A model generated the notes under the pieces. The model was not told the origin of the DNA, made no database searches, and saw only the letters and a list, made by a program, of their open reading frames with translations. A stretch of 53,897 nt of DNA from the NCBI GenBank assembly GCA_946412015.1, contig CAMKGA010000008.1, positions 1-53,897 of the forward strand, given 5' to 3'. The position numbers and the translations under genes are program-made. This document shows positions 9,406 to 18,666 of this stretch, one piece after another. Origin of the DNA: an uncultured Caryophanales bacterium (GTDB lineage Bacteria > Bacillota_I > Bacilli_A > RF39 > UBA660). Every line of letters begins with the position of its first letter. Within the stretch, counting starts at the first letter, position 1.

Positions 9406-10897
9406 TATTATCTTTCATATCCATTTCTATTTTTCTTAATTTTTTTATATTATCTTTTCTTAAAACTTTTAATTTTTCTTTAAAAGTCTCAACATCTACA
9501 TCGTTATTAAATTCAAAAGTTTCATCTATAAAATCATCTTTAATATTTATACTATATATTAAATCAAAATTTAGATATTCCCCTTTTAGGTCAATTAAGT
9601 GATTATCTAAAATAATATTAGAATCATTTAAAAGGATTATTTTTTTATCGGTTTCTGGAATAATTACATTTCCATCAAAGTCTTCTAGCAAATAACTATA
9701 TTTAGGAAAGAAAGAATTAGCTGATTTTAATCGTGTTAATAATATTAAATTATCTTTACTATCTAAAATATCATATTTCTTATCTATTTTTCTTTTTAAA
9801 GATAAATCTTTATTATAAATATCATAATTAGATACAGATTTTGCAATTATATAATCATTTAGAATATCAATACTAGCATATTTATTTATAAAAAACTCGT
9901 ACCCGCTATTATCCATCACTCCATATCCAAAATATTCATCTTTTACTAAAAACAAATTATCATATAAATAATTTATATTGTAATATTTAAATTCTGTTAT
10001 TTCATTATAATTAGAATCTATTAATCCATATTTTTTATCCTTACAGGCAATTCTTACACCATTATATAAATTACTTATATAAGTATAAGAAACTTTTTTT
10101 ATTAAATCATTAGTGTCTATTATTTTTCTAATTTTTTCATTTTTATCAATAGATAGCACTATACTGTTATCAGAGGATAGATTAAGTTTTTCATCTTTTT
10201 TTGCTTTATATATTATTTTTTCATTTGCATCCATTATATAATCTTTTTTTCTTGTTGAAACTAAAAATCTATTATATGAAAAATATTTTATATTTAAAGC
10301 ATTTAATGTAAAATTATTAATTACATTTAAATTTTTATCAATTATAGTAAATCTATTACCTAATTTTAATGTTAAATAATTATATTTTGTATTTAATATT
10401 TTATCATAAATAGGCTCAATTAATTCATCACCATTTTTATTTATAATTCCATATTTATTATCTTTTGCAACTATAGTTATATCAGAATTTATAATACTAA
10501 ATTCCATTATACTATCATATCTTTTAGAAATTACATTTAAATTTAAATCTTTTAATACGGAATAATCACTATAGCACATAATCATGAATTTATCATATAA
10601 ATGAATTCTTTTTACATCTTCTAATTCTATAATTTCACCATTTTCTAAATGGTAGTATACATCATTACCAAAATAACATATTTTAAAAATATCATTTCCA
10701 ATATATTCATAGTTATATGCACAATCTAACTCACTAAAAATTATATTACCATTAATATCTATTATATTATATTTAGGATGGAAGTAATCGTTATCCAGAT
10801 CGATTAACAAGTATTTATCTTTTGCATAAACTATTTTTTTATCAGTAATTAATTTATATTTATCTAAATTAATTCTTTTATTAATTTGCATATTCAT
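9386..10897 (-). CDS. WG-repeat-family paralogue 10
   Basis: 503 residues, soluble. It opens with I-N-K-R-I-N-L-D-K-Y-K-L-I-T-D-K-K-I, almost the same as paralogue 11, which suggests a recent tandem duplication between these two. WG-type units include K-Y-G-I-I-N-K-N-G-D-E-L-I-E-P-I-Y (about residue 150), K-Y-G-L-I-D-S-N-Y-N-E-I (about 290) and Y-G-V-M-D-N-S-G (about 325). The C-terminal module N-I-I-L-D-N-H-L-I-D-L-x-x-E-Y is present, followed by a charged helix. The end overlaps the start of paralogue 11 by 20 bp. Confidence 0.75.
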   Translation of the reverse strand: MNMQINKRINLDKYKLITDKKIVYAKDKYLLIDLDNDYFHPKYNIIDINGNIIFSELDCAYNYEYIGNDIFKICYFGNDVYYHLENGEIIELEDVKRIHLYDKFMIMCYSDYSVLKDLNLNVISKRYDSIMEFSIINSDITIVAKDNKYGIINKNGDELIEPIYDKILNTKYNYLTLKLGNRFTIIDKNLNVINNFTLNALNIKYFSYNRFLVSTRKKDYIMDANEKIIYKAKKDEKLNLSSDNSIVLSIDKNEKIRKIIDTNDLIKKVSYTYISNLYNGVRIACKDKKYGLIDSNYNEITEFKYYNINYLYDNLFLVKDEYFGYGVMDNSGYEFFINKYASIDILNDYIIAKSVSNYDIYNKDLSLKRKIDKKYDILDSKDNLILLTRLKSANSFFPKYSYLLEDFDGNVIIPETDKKIILLNDSNIILDNHLIDLKGEYLNFDLIYSINIKDDFIDETFEFNNDVDVETFKEKLKVLRKDNIKKLRKIEMDMKDNNESRNK

Positions 10898-10927
10898 TTT
10901 ATCACCCCTACTATAAATAAATATTAA

Positions 10928-12427
10928 TTATTTTATTTTTACTTTTACAGACGCATTATTTATACTATTAATAGTATCATTTTTTAACTCTTTAACTTTG
11001 TTATGATATTCTTTTTCTATATCAACTATTTTCTCAATAAATAAATCTTTATCTTTAATATTTTCAAATTTTCTAATAAATTCTTTTCCGAATAAATCAA
11101 ATTTTACAATATAATTAATTTTTAAGCTTATAAATTCTTTATTTAAATCAATAATACAATTATTAACTGCAACTTTATTTTCATCTATTATAACAATATC
11201 ATCATCCACTTCAGGAATTAATTCTATTTTATTTTTCGTTATAAGTGAATGACCACTTTTAGTACTAATATTTATAAGATCTCCCTTAGTATATATATCT
11301 ATATCATCAATATTATCGTTAAATTCTTTTAATACTTCATTATTAGCATTAACAAGTAATACTTTACTATCTTTAACTAAAAATAAATCTTTTGTAATCA
11401 CTTTTAAATCTTCTTTATTACACTCAAATACTTTATCAAGTTCTTCTGATAGAACAATGTATTTATTATCCTTATTTAAAATATAACAGTTAGAATTATT
11501 ATCATATTTAATTTTATAATCAGTATATGGTATTAAAAATTTACCTGAAAAGTCAATGAGTGCGTATTTATTATCACTAGAAATTATCATTCTATTTTCT
11601 GATACTATTTTACAAGTATCAAATTTAATATCAATACTATCAAGTGACTTATTAATAAAACCAGAATAATAGTTAATATTATCAGCACTCTTTAAAATTA
11701 TTTCGTGATTTATAACTTTTAAATCTTTACCAATTTGAATATCCTTAATTACTTTTCCATTATTATCTATAATTTGCCATAAATTATTTTTATTAAGTAT
11801 TAAATACCTATTTGAATTAATTATTTGTAAACTCTGACATTTAAATTTTCTTATTTTATGTGTTGCTGGATCAATTACATTAATATTACCTTTGTTTTTA
11901 TATACCAAAATACCCTTTGAATATAGAGTTTTTTTATCATAATACTTTTTTATGGAAGTTATTTTTTTATTATTAACATCAATTACATCATAATAATAAA
12001 ATGAATCGTAAGTTCTTCTTATAAATAAATCATTACTATAATCATTAATATGATCATTAATATTACTAAATAACAAATTTCCTCTTTTATCAAAAATAGT
12101 ATAATTGTTTTCATAATATAATGCATCATAAACAATATATTTACCATCTATATTAAATTTATATATTGATGTTAATATAGCATTCCCAGTCTCATCAATA
12201 ACTCCAAATTCCGGAGTGTCATCATATTGAACACAAGCAAGATTATCTTCAAATTTGCCAATACTTTTAAATATAGGATTTTTTATGATTTTACCATCAA
12301 GTGATAAAAGTCCATACTGATGATCTTTATATATAATAAGAATATTTTTATCAATTCTTTTTATATCAAAATCACCAAGAGGTTTATATTCACTTAAATC
12401 TAATTTTTTAAATTCTAATATTTCCAT
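10928..12427 (-). CDS. WG-repeat-family paralogue 9
   Basis: 499 residues, no export signal. Good WG-type units are packed near the N-terminus: Q-Y-G-L-L-S-L-D-G-K-I-I-K-N-P-I-F (about residues 37-53) and F-G-V-I-D-E-T-G-N-A-I-L (about 76-87), with a further K-Y-A-L-I-D-F-S-G-K-F-L-I-P near 285. It ends with the family module (I-D-E-N-K-V-A-V-N-N-C-I-I-D-L-N-K-E-F) and a basic tail. The central units are so eroded that only the strand rhythm remains, typical of this array. Confidence 0.75.
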   Translation of the reverse strand: MEILEFKKLDLSEYKPLGDFDIKRIDKNILIIYKDHQYGLLSLDGKIIKNPIFKSIGKFEDNLACVQYDDTPEFGVIDETGNAILTSIYKFNIDGKYIVYDALYYENNYTIFDKRGNLLFSNINDHINDYSNDLFIRRTYDSFYYYDVIDVNNKKITSIKKYYDKKTLYSKGILVYKNKGNINVIDPATHKIRKFKCQSLQIINSNRYLILNKNNLWQIIDNNGKVIKDIQIGKDLKVINHEIILKSADNINYYSGFINKSLDSIDIKFDTCKIVSENRMIISSDNKYALIDFSGKFLIPYTDYKIKYDNNSNCYILNKDNKYIVLSEELDKVFECNKEDLKVITKDLFLVKDSKVLLVNANNEVLKEFNDNIDDIDIYTKGDLINISTKSGHSLITKNKIELIPEVDDDIVIIDENKVAVNNCIIDLNKEFISLKINYIVKFDLFGKEFIRKFENIKDKDLFIEKIVDIEKEYHNKVKELKNDTINSINNASVKVKIK

Positions 12428-12436
12428 AATATTTTA

Positions 12437-13873
12437 TTACCTTCCTAATTTATGCTGTTTTATTTTTTTGTTTTCATATTCCATATTTAATAAATCTAGG
12501 CTTTTATACGCTTCATTTTTTATAGTTTCAAGTCTATCAATATATCTTTTTCTTTCTTCATTAGATAAGAATTTTTTATTAATTTGACGATCTAGAGAAT
12601 ATTCGTACAAATAATATTCATATTTAAAATTAAAATATTCTTCTTCTAAATTAAATAAATGTCCATCTATTAGTATTTCTTTATCACTTAATAGGACAAT
12701 TTTATTTTGTACTGGATTAATAATTATATCGCCATTAGCATTCATTACCATGGAAGTATCTTTTTTTTCTATTAATAAAAGATGTTCTTTTACATACAAA
12801 TTAATGCGTGAATCACTTTTTAAATATGAAAATATTTCTTTTTCTTTATTAAATATTCTTACATATTTACTATTATTATCTATTATTTTATAAAAATATT
12901 TATTCAAAATATCTATTATATCGTGATAATCTATAATCATATTTAATTTGTCATCCATTAATGCATATTTACCCTTTAAATTCAATTTAAATATTCCATC
13001 ACTATAACTTATATTATCATATAAATCATCTATCTTTTTTTGACCCTTTTTATCAATAATACTAACTCTACCATTTAAATCTGTCTTAATTAAAGTATCA
13101 CTATTAACCTCTTTTAATGAAAGTGCTTCAGTATTAATAGTTTCATAATTATTATTAATAAACATATTATGATATCCATTTTTTTCACTATATACAATTA
13201 TAAAATTATCACTAACAAAGGTACGAAAATTATTTAAATCGAATAATTCAAAAATACCATCTATTTTTAAACTTTTTTCTCCTTCAATTAAATATTTACC
13301 TTGAAATAATTTACATAAATAACTTTTATTTAAAGTAAAAATGTCATAATTTCGAGGATTGATATATACAGTTTTATTAGATATATAACTATTATTATAT
13401 AGCTTTAAAAGAGTATCATAATAGGCATTTCCTTTATACTCTTTAAGTAAATTATTATTTGAATCATATACATATACTTTATTTTTTTTATATTCTACTT
13501 TAATTAGTAATTCTAAATCAGAATTATATATATGCGTAATATGATTATCAGAAATATAAATCAAATCATCTTCTGGTAATATATAATCACTTTTTTTTAA
13601 TTCATTTAACGAAAAATCAAATAAAGCTTTTCCTGTATAACTACTTAAAGAACTACATAGTAAGTATTTACCAAAAACAACTTTTACCTCCTGAAAATCC
13701 ATGTTTATTTTACCATTAATCCTACTTATAATCTTTTTATTCATCGAATATAAATTTTTAGCTATAATTATATTATCATTACTGAAAACTACTTCATCTT
13801 GATCAAGACTTTGAGTTAAATCACTATTAATTACTTTCTTATTATTATCTATATTTATTTTTTCGTATATCAT
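12437..13873 (-). CDS. WG-repeat-family paralogue 8 (highly diverged)
   Basis: 478 residues, the shortest and most diverged of the eleven. Canonical W/Y-G-x-I-D units are nearly lost; K-Y-A-L-M-D-D-K-L-N-M-I-I-D (about residue 300) is the best relic. Membership rests on size, position, strand-turn rhythm and the intact C-terminal module (K-E-I-L-I-D-G-H-L-F-N-L-E-E-E-Y) followed by the E-E-R-x-R-Y-I helix. No signal peptide is visible. It is spaced 9 bp from paralogue 9 and 16 bp from paralogue 7. Confidence 0.7.
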   Translation of the reverse strand: MIYEKINIDNNKKVINSDLTQSLDQDEVVFSNDNIIIAKNLYSMNKKIISRINGKINMDFQEVKVVFGKYLLCSSLSSYTGKALFDFSLNELKKSDYILPEDDLIYISDNHITHIYNSDLELLIKVEYKKNKVYVYDSNNNLLKEYKGNAYYDTLLKLYNNSYISNKTVYINPRNYDIFTLNKSYLCKLFQGKYLIEGEKSLKIDGIFELFDLNNFRTFVSDNFIIVYSEKNGYHNMFINNNYETINTEALSLKEVNSDTLIKTDLNGRVSIIDKKGQKKIDDLYDNISYSDGIFKLNLKGKYALMDDKLNMIIDYHDIIDILNKYFYKIIDNNSKYVRIFNKEKEIFSYLKSDSRINLYVKEHLLLIEKKDTSMVMNANGDIIINPVQNKIVLLSDKEILIDGHLFNLEEEYFNFKYEYYLYEYSLDRQINKKFLSNEERKRYIDRLETIKNEAYKSLDLLNMEYENKKIKQHKLGR

Positions 13874-13889
13874 AAACTCTCCATAATTA

Positions 13890-15428
13890 TTACTTACTCT
13901 TTTTCTTTTTTATAATTTTATTATCAATAGAATCTAAATCAATTTTTTCAAACTCTTTAACTCTATTATTTATATAATCAATTTCTTTATTTAGCTCATT
14001 TTGATATTTTATTATTTCCTTAATATATTCTTCTCTTTCATTTATATTACTAAACTGTTTTATTATTCTATCATAGTTATTTTTTATTAATAAATTATAT
14101 TTAAGATCAAGGTTTAGATATTCTACTGATAAATCTATAATATGATTATTTATTGCAATTGAATTTTTACCTATAACATATATTTCATCTTCGATTAGAG
14201 GAATTATATTTTTACCATCTTTAGTATATAAGGCATTAAAAAATTTTTTATTGTTGTTTCCACATATAATATAATCTCCAAATTTTTTAGCAAAAGTATA
14301 ATTCTCATTAGTATCAATAATAGTACCATCTCTAAATATAAACTTACTGGTAGAACTATTATCATTTGTAATTACTAAATCATCAGATACTTTAAGTAAT
14401 ACATCTTTATAACTATCAAACTTATCTAACTTTTTAATAGAAGAATCAAAATAAAAAAGTTGATTATCTTTTTTTAACATTATTTTTTCATCTTTTATAC
14501 AGGCATTATCATATTCATCACTAATAACATTACCATCTCGATTTACTAAATAATATTTATTATCTTTCTTTATCCAAGCAATATCATTTATATATTTAGA
14601 CATAAAGTCACATTCTATTACTATTGGTTTAAAATTATGAAATGTAATGTGATGTTTTTTATTGATATTTCTAAATGATATAATCTCATCATCATACCTG
14701 TAAATATAATATTCCTTTGCATCAAATTTATAAATTAATTCCTTATTATAATTATAAATATAAATTTTTTCATTATCTTTTGCACAAATTAAATTTCCAT
14801 TAAAAGGCATAATATAGTTATATTTTTCACTAAATACTTTTTTACCTTTACTATTTTTTAGCCCATATTTACCTTTATTATTATAAACTATATAAAATCC
14901 ATCTTTATAATTTATTGAAGTATAATTAGCTTTAATTATCTCTTTTTTCTTAAAATCAACTACGCCATAGCCATATCTTTTCTCTATAATAAATCCTTTT
15001 TGAGTATCTTTTATATTCAGTACATTACACCTTATTATTTCATTACCGTATGTATCAATAACACCATAATAATAAAAATGATTATGTACAGTTATATAGC
15101 CTTCATTATAGCCATAATATTTACCATTTTTTAAAGATAATATAGTATTTCCTTTTCTATCTATTAACATTTCACTACCATTAATGCGTGCTAAAAACAT
15201 CGAATCATTTACAATAGAAATACTATTATAAATTTCATCTATTTTGATTGATGAATCAATATATCTAATTCCTATTAATCCAGTGTTCTTATTCTTAGTA
15301 AAAATAACATCATCTAAAACATATTCAATAGTATAACTATCTAATTTAGGATAATTAGATAAATCAATAGAACAATATTTCTGAATAAAAAAGACAATTT
15401 TTTTAAGTTTATTTTCATCTATAGTCAT
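13890..15428 (-). CDS. WG-repeat-family paralogue 7
   Basis: 512 residues, soluble. The N-terminus differs from the others, with a short amphipathic stretch (K-K-I-V-F-F-I-Q-K-Y) before the repeats. WG-type units: Y-G-V-I-D-T-Y-G-N-E-I-I (about residues 118-129), Y-G-V-V-D-F-K-K-K-E-I-I (about 152-163) and K-Y-G-L-K-N-S-K-G-K-K-V-F (about 185). It ends with N-S-I-A-I-N-N-H-I-I-D-L-S-V-E-Y and an unusually long coiled, Lys-rich tail (last ~60 residues), which resembles the tail of paralogue 5. Confidence 0.75.
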   Translation of the reverse strand: MTIDENKLKKIVFFIQKYCSIDLSNYPKLDSYTIEYVLDDVIFTKNKNTGLIGIRYIDSSIKIDEIYNSISIVNDSMFLARINGSEMLIDRKGNTILSLKNGKYYGYNEGYITVHNHFYYYGVIDTYGNEIIRCNVLNIKDTQKGFIIEKRYGYGVVDFKKKEIIKANYTSINYKDGFYIVYNNKGKYGLKNSKGKKVFSEKYNYIMPFNGNLICAKDNEKIYIYNYNKELIYKFDAKEYYIYRYDDEIISFRNINKKHHITFHNFKPIVIECDFMSKYINDIAWIKKDNKYYLVNRDGNVISDEYDNACIKDEKIMLKKDNQLFYFDSSIKKLDKFDSYKDVLLKVSDDLVITNDNSSTSKFIFRDGTIIDTNENYTFAKKFGDYIICGNNNKKFFNALYTKDGKNIIPLIEDEIYVIGKNSIAINNHIIDLSVEYLNLDLKYNLLIKNNYDRIIKQFSNINEREEYIKEIIKYQNELNKEIDYINNRVKEFEKIDLDSIDNKIIKKKKSK

Positions 15429-15433
15429 ATTTC

Positions 15434-16936
15434 CTACTTTCTTAAAACTTTATTATACTTACTATCAATAAAATTATTAGTATCATTAATAAAATTTTTC
15501 TCCATTTTATCTATTTCTTTGATTAAAAATCTATCAAAATATATATGAAATTTTTTTCTTTCTTTAGGTGTATTAAAACTATAATTAAATTTTAAGTTTT
15601 TATATTCTATTAATAACTGATATTTCATATCAATATATTCTTTACTTAAATCTACTAGTTTATTATCTATAAGTATTAAAGAACTATTAATAACAAAGAT
15701 ATCTGAATGACTATTTTTAATAATTACATTACCCATTATATCAGTTAATTCTTTTTCTACATAAGAATCATTATAAAAATATTCCCATATTAATAAATTA
15801 TCACTTTCTTCTACTTTAGCATAAACAGGTATTGATTTTATTTCATTAAAATTATTATCTAACAGAGTAGTCTTATTATTCTTTTTATCATACAATATAT
15901 AGTTATCTTTTACATTATATATTTCAAACCAACTTTTAAAAACCTTTTTTTTCAAACCATTTATATTTAATACATATATATAATCAAGATCCTCACACAT
16001 ATAATCTCCATTAGATAATGGTATCAAACTAATGTCTTGATTATACATTATCATATGAATTAATTCTCCTTTAGAATTTATAATTTTATGTGAATTACCA
16101 TCATATAGATCACATAAATTACCAACTTGATTAATAGAAAAATATATAGCTTCCGCAATAAGCTTACCATCAACACTTACAATTCCATATTTTAAATTGT
16201 CACGAAACATAGCAATACCGTTATTAAAATCAGATAGATTATATGCTTTTTGATTTAATTCATTAATAATATTACCTTTTTCATCAATGATAACTAAATT
16301 ATTTTTTTTATCTATTGCCATATATTTATCATCTATTTTTTTTATATTGTTATATTTTTTAGCAAACACAGTATTACCTTTATTATCTATCACTCTATCA
16401 TATCTAATATCATATCTTAACATTTTAGCTTTAGAAATAATTGCACGATTATCAACAAAATCTGATTCAAGATGTCCTTTAATTGTTTTTAACTCATCAT
16501 AGTTACTATTAAAAAACTTAACTTTCTCAAAACCAGATACTATAATTAAATCATCGTTAAATATAACTTTCTCTGGATAAATATCAAAAAGAATCCTTTT
16601 TCCTTTGCTATTATAAATATACATATTACCATATGTATAACATCTATATAAATCATGCCCTAAATATTTTATAAAATTATAGCCAAAACTTAATATATAA
16701 TGATTATTTGAATCAACAACTCCTACAAAATCTTTTTCATTTTCTACAATATAATTACCATCATGATAATCTATTATTTCACTATAAATAACAGGTAAGA
16801 TAGTATTACCATTTATATCTATTACACCCTTTTTTTTACCTTCTGATACAATTAAATTATCCCCAATCTTACCAATTATTTTATAATCAGTAATTCTTTT
16901 ACCTTCTATAATATTCTTATATTCATATTTATACAT
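15434..16936 (-). CDS. WG-repeat-family paralogue 6 (sister of paralogue 4)
   Basis: About 500 residues from the ATG at 16936, which has AGGGAG at the right distance. The frame stays open upstream, but that stretch overlaps a promoter, so the longer form is rejected. The start M-Y-K-Y-E-Y-K-N-I-I-E-G-K-R-I-T-D and the end K-E-R-K-K-F-H-I-Y-F-D-R-F-L match paralogue 4 closely, so the two are recent sisters separated by paralogue 5. WG-type units: K-G-V-I-D-I-N-G-N-T-I-L-P (about residues 35-47), then F-V-G-V-V-D-S-N-N-H-Y-I-L and Y-G-I-V-S-V-D-G-K-L-I. It is the first gene of an internal transcription unit. Confidence 0.78.
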   Translation of the reverse strand: MYKYEYKNIIEGKRITDYKIIGKIGDNLIVSEGKKKGVIDINGNTILPVIYSEIIDYHDGNYIVENEKDFVGVVDSNNHYILSFGYNFIKYLGHDLYRCYTYGNMYIYNSKGKRILFDIYPEKVIFNDDLIIVSGFEKVKFFNSNYDELKTIKGHLESDFVDNRAIISKAKMLRYDIRYDRVIDNKGNTVFAKKYNNIKKIDDKYMAIDKKNNLVIIDEKGNIINELNQKAYNLSDFNNGIAMFRDNLKYGIVSVDGKLIAEAIYFSINQVGNLCDLYDGNSHKIINSKGELIHMIMYNQDISLIPLSNGDYMCEDLDYIYVLNINGLKKKVFKSWFEIYNVKDNYILYDKKNNKTTLLDNNFNEIKSIPVYAKVEESDNLLIWEYFYNDSYVEKELTDIMGNVIIKNSHSDIFVINSSLILIDNKLVDLSKEYIDMKYQLLIEYKNLKFNYSFNTPKERKKFHIYFDRFLIKEIDKMEKNFINDTNNFIDSKYNKVLRK

Positions 16937-16973
16937 ATTTCTCCCTACATATTTCTCTTTATATATGAGGCCT

Positions 16974-17002
16974 ATTATAATTAAAAACATATTAATTGTC
17001 AA
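16974..17002 (-). promoter_or_regulatory. internal consensus promoter in the WG array
   Basis: Minus strand TTGACA (17002-16997), a 17-bp spacer and TATAAT (16979-16974): a perfect vegetative consensus placed between a terminator and paralogue 6. It would drive paralogues 6 to 11. Confidence 0.85.
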
Positions 17003-17008
17003 ATTACA

Positions 17009-17041
17009 TAAAAAAAGACAAAATTAATTTAAATTTGTCTT
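17009..17041 (-). terminator. internal terminator in the WG array
   Basis: Minus strand AAGACAAA ... TTTGTCTT (8-bp perfect stem, 17041-17034 with 17022-17015) followed by a T-run, 13 bases beyond the stop codon of paralogue 5. It ends or attenuates the transcript from the 34.8-kb promoter. Confidence 0.8.
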
Positions 17042-17053
17042 ATTATTACATTT

Positions 17054-18652
17054 TTATTTTATTTGTTTTCCTTTTAAACTTAATATTTTTTTATTTACAC
17101 TTGTTATCTTTTCGTTTTCAATTCCATTAATCTGTTTATATATATTTTTTACCTGATTATTTAATTCTTTTAATTTTTTATTATAATCATTATTTATTAA
17201 TTCAATTTGATTAAGAAATTCACATAAATCTTTCATATTATCAAAGCAATATTTTAACTCATTATTACTATAATTAATTGTTAATTCATACATATAATTA
17301 AAATTAATATATTCTGAATTTAAATCAATTATACAGTTTTCTAAAATAATTTTATTATCATCTAATATAAATATTTTTTCTTTACTTGATACTATTTCTT
17401 TAAACTCTTTATCATATAATACATAATTATCACTTTTTACTACTGTCATATTATTTTTGTGTTGAATAATATCTTCATTATTAGAAAAAACATGTATTTT
17501 ATTACCATTTTTATCAAGTAATGTTTGTGTAGATGTATACGCGATATAACACTTATCTAATTTAAAATATTTAATTACATCATATATAAGCGGTAATATA
17601 ACTGTTCCATCACTATTAATAAGTCCAAAAGAATTATTAATAGATGCAATATATATCCCATTATCAGTATAAGAAATGCTATTATATTTATTATTAGTTT
17701 CCTTTGAATTAATTAATCCATAATGATCATCATCATATATGAATATATCATTAGAAAGTATTTCTTTTATACCAAAATCTTTAATCTGACTTTTTTTATT
17801 ATATTCGTCAATTAAAATCATATCATAATTATTAATTGAACTATTAGTAATTGTAAGATAATTAACAAATGATTTTAAACCTTCGCTATTTTCTTTTTTT
17901 ATTTTTTTTCTACTAAGAGTATTAATGTCATATATGTATATATTTTTATTATTATAATCTATTACATATTTCTCGTTATCATTTAATTTATATATAATAT
18001 TCTTATTAAAATCTATTATTAAAGTTTTACCTCTTTTTTCTACTATCATTTTATTACTATCTACTGCAATTAAATTCTTGCATTTTATATTAGATGTAAT
18101 AATTCTTAAATCATCATTAATAATACCCCATTTATTATTTATTTTAAATGAAGCAACATGATTATTAAATTCACTTATATAATCATAATTAATATCTATT
18201 ACCTCTCTACCAGTTGAATCAATAATACCATATTTAGGTTTATTTTTAGTATCATCTTTAACAGGTGCATAATTATTAGAAAAATTATATATATATGAAT
18301 ATAATTTTGATATTTTAAAACCATTGTTATCTAGTAATATCATGTTATCAAAAGCATCTATACCAACTGGAATATCAGAATAAAATTTAATTTTATGAAT
18401 ATTATTAATAAGAAAGTTTTCTTTATAAACATTATCCATTAATAGTTTATCTAAAAAGAATCCATCTTTTAAATGCTTAAAGGCAGTATCAAATGAATAT
18501 GATACTATGTTTTTTCCATTAATATCTATAACAAAATTAGCATTATCTTCATTTTTTAACCATATATATTTATCTTCTACTGAAATAACTTTACCATTTT
18601 TTATCTTTTTAAAATTATCAAGTTTTAATCTTTTTTCAATACTATATTGCAT
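17054..18652 (-). CDS. WG-repeat-family paralogue 5
   Basis: 532 residues, the longest member, soluble. The start I-E-K-R-L-K-L-D-N-F-K-K-I-K-N resembles paralogues 10 and 11. WG-type units: K-Y-G-I-I-D-S-T-G-R-E-V-I (about residues 140-152), K-W-G-I-I-N-D-D-L-R-I-I (about 180), one of the few with a true W-G, and F-G-L-I-N-S-D-G-T-V-I-L-P (about 340). The family module N-K-I-I-L-E-N-C-I-I-D-L-N-S-E-Y is followed by a long coiled tail (last ~70 residues) like that of paralogue 7. A strong terminator follows it. Confidence 0.77.
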   Translation of the reverse strand: MQYSIEKRLKLDNFKKIKNGKVISVEDKYIWLKNEDNANFVIDINGKNIVSYSFDTAFKHLKDGFFLDKLLMDNVYKENFLINNIHKIKFYSDIPVGIDAFDNMILLDNNGFKISKLYSYIYNFSNNYAPVKDDTKNKPKYGIIDSTGREVIDINYDYISEFNNHVASFKINNKWGIINDDLRIITSNIKCKNLIAVDSNKMIVEKRGKTLIIDFNKNIIYKLNDNEKYVIDYNNKNIYIYDINTLSRKKIKKENSEGLKSFVNYLTITNSSINNYDMILIDEYNKKSQIKDFGIKEILSNDIFIYDDDHYGLINSKETNNKYNSISYTDNGIYIASINNSFGLINSDGTVILPLIYDVIKYFKLDKCYIAYTSTQTLLDKNGNKIHVFSNNEDIIQHKNNMTVVKSDNYVLYDKEFKEIVSSKEKIFILDDNKIILENCIIDLNSEYINFNYMYELTINYSNNELKYCFDNMKDLCEFLNQIELINNDYNKKLKELNNQVKNIYKQINGIENEKITSVNKKILSLKGKQIK

Positions 18653-18666
18653 AATTATACTCCCTT

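Noticed and set aside
16937-17002. 22-residue N-terminal extension of WG paralogue 6
   Set aside because: It overlaps a perfect TTGACA-17-TATAAT promoter; the ATG at 16936 has a ribosome site and matches the start of the sister paralogue.
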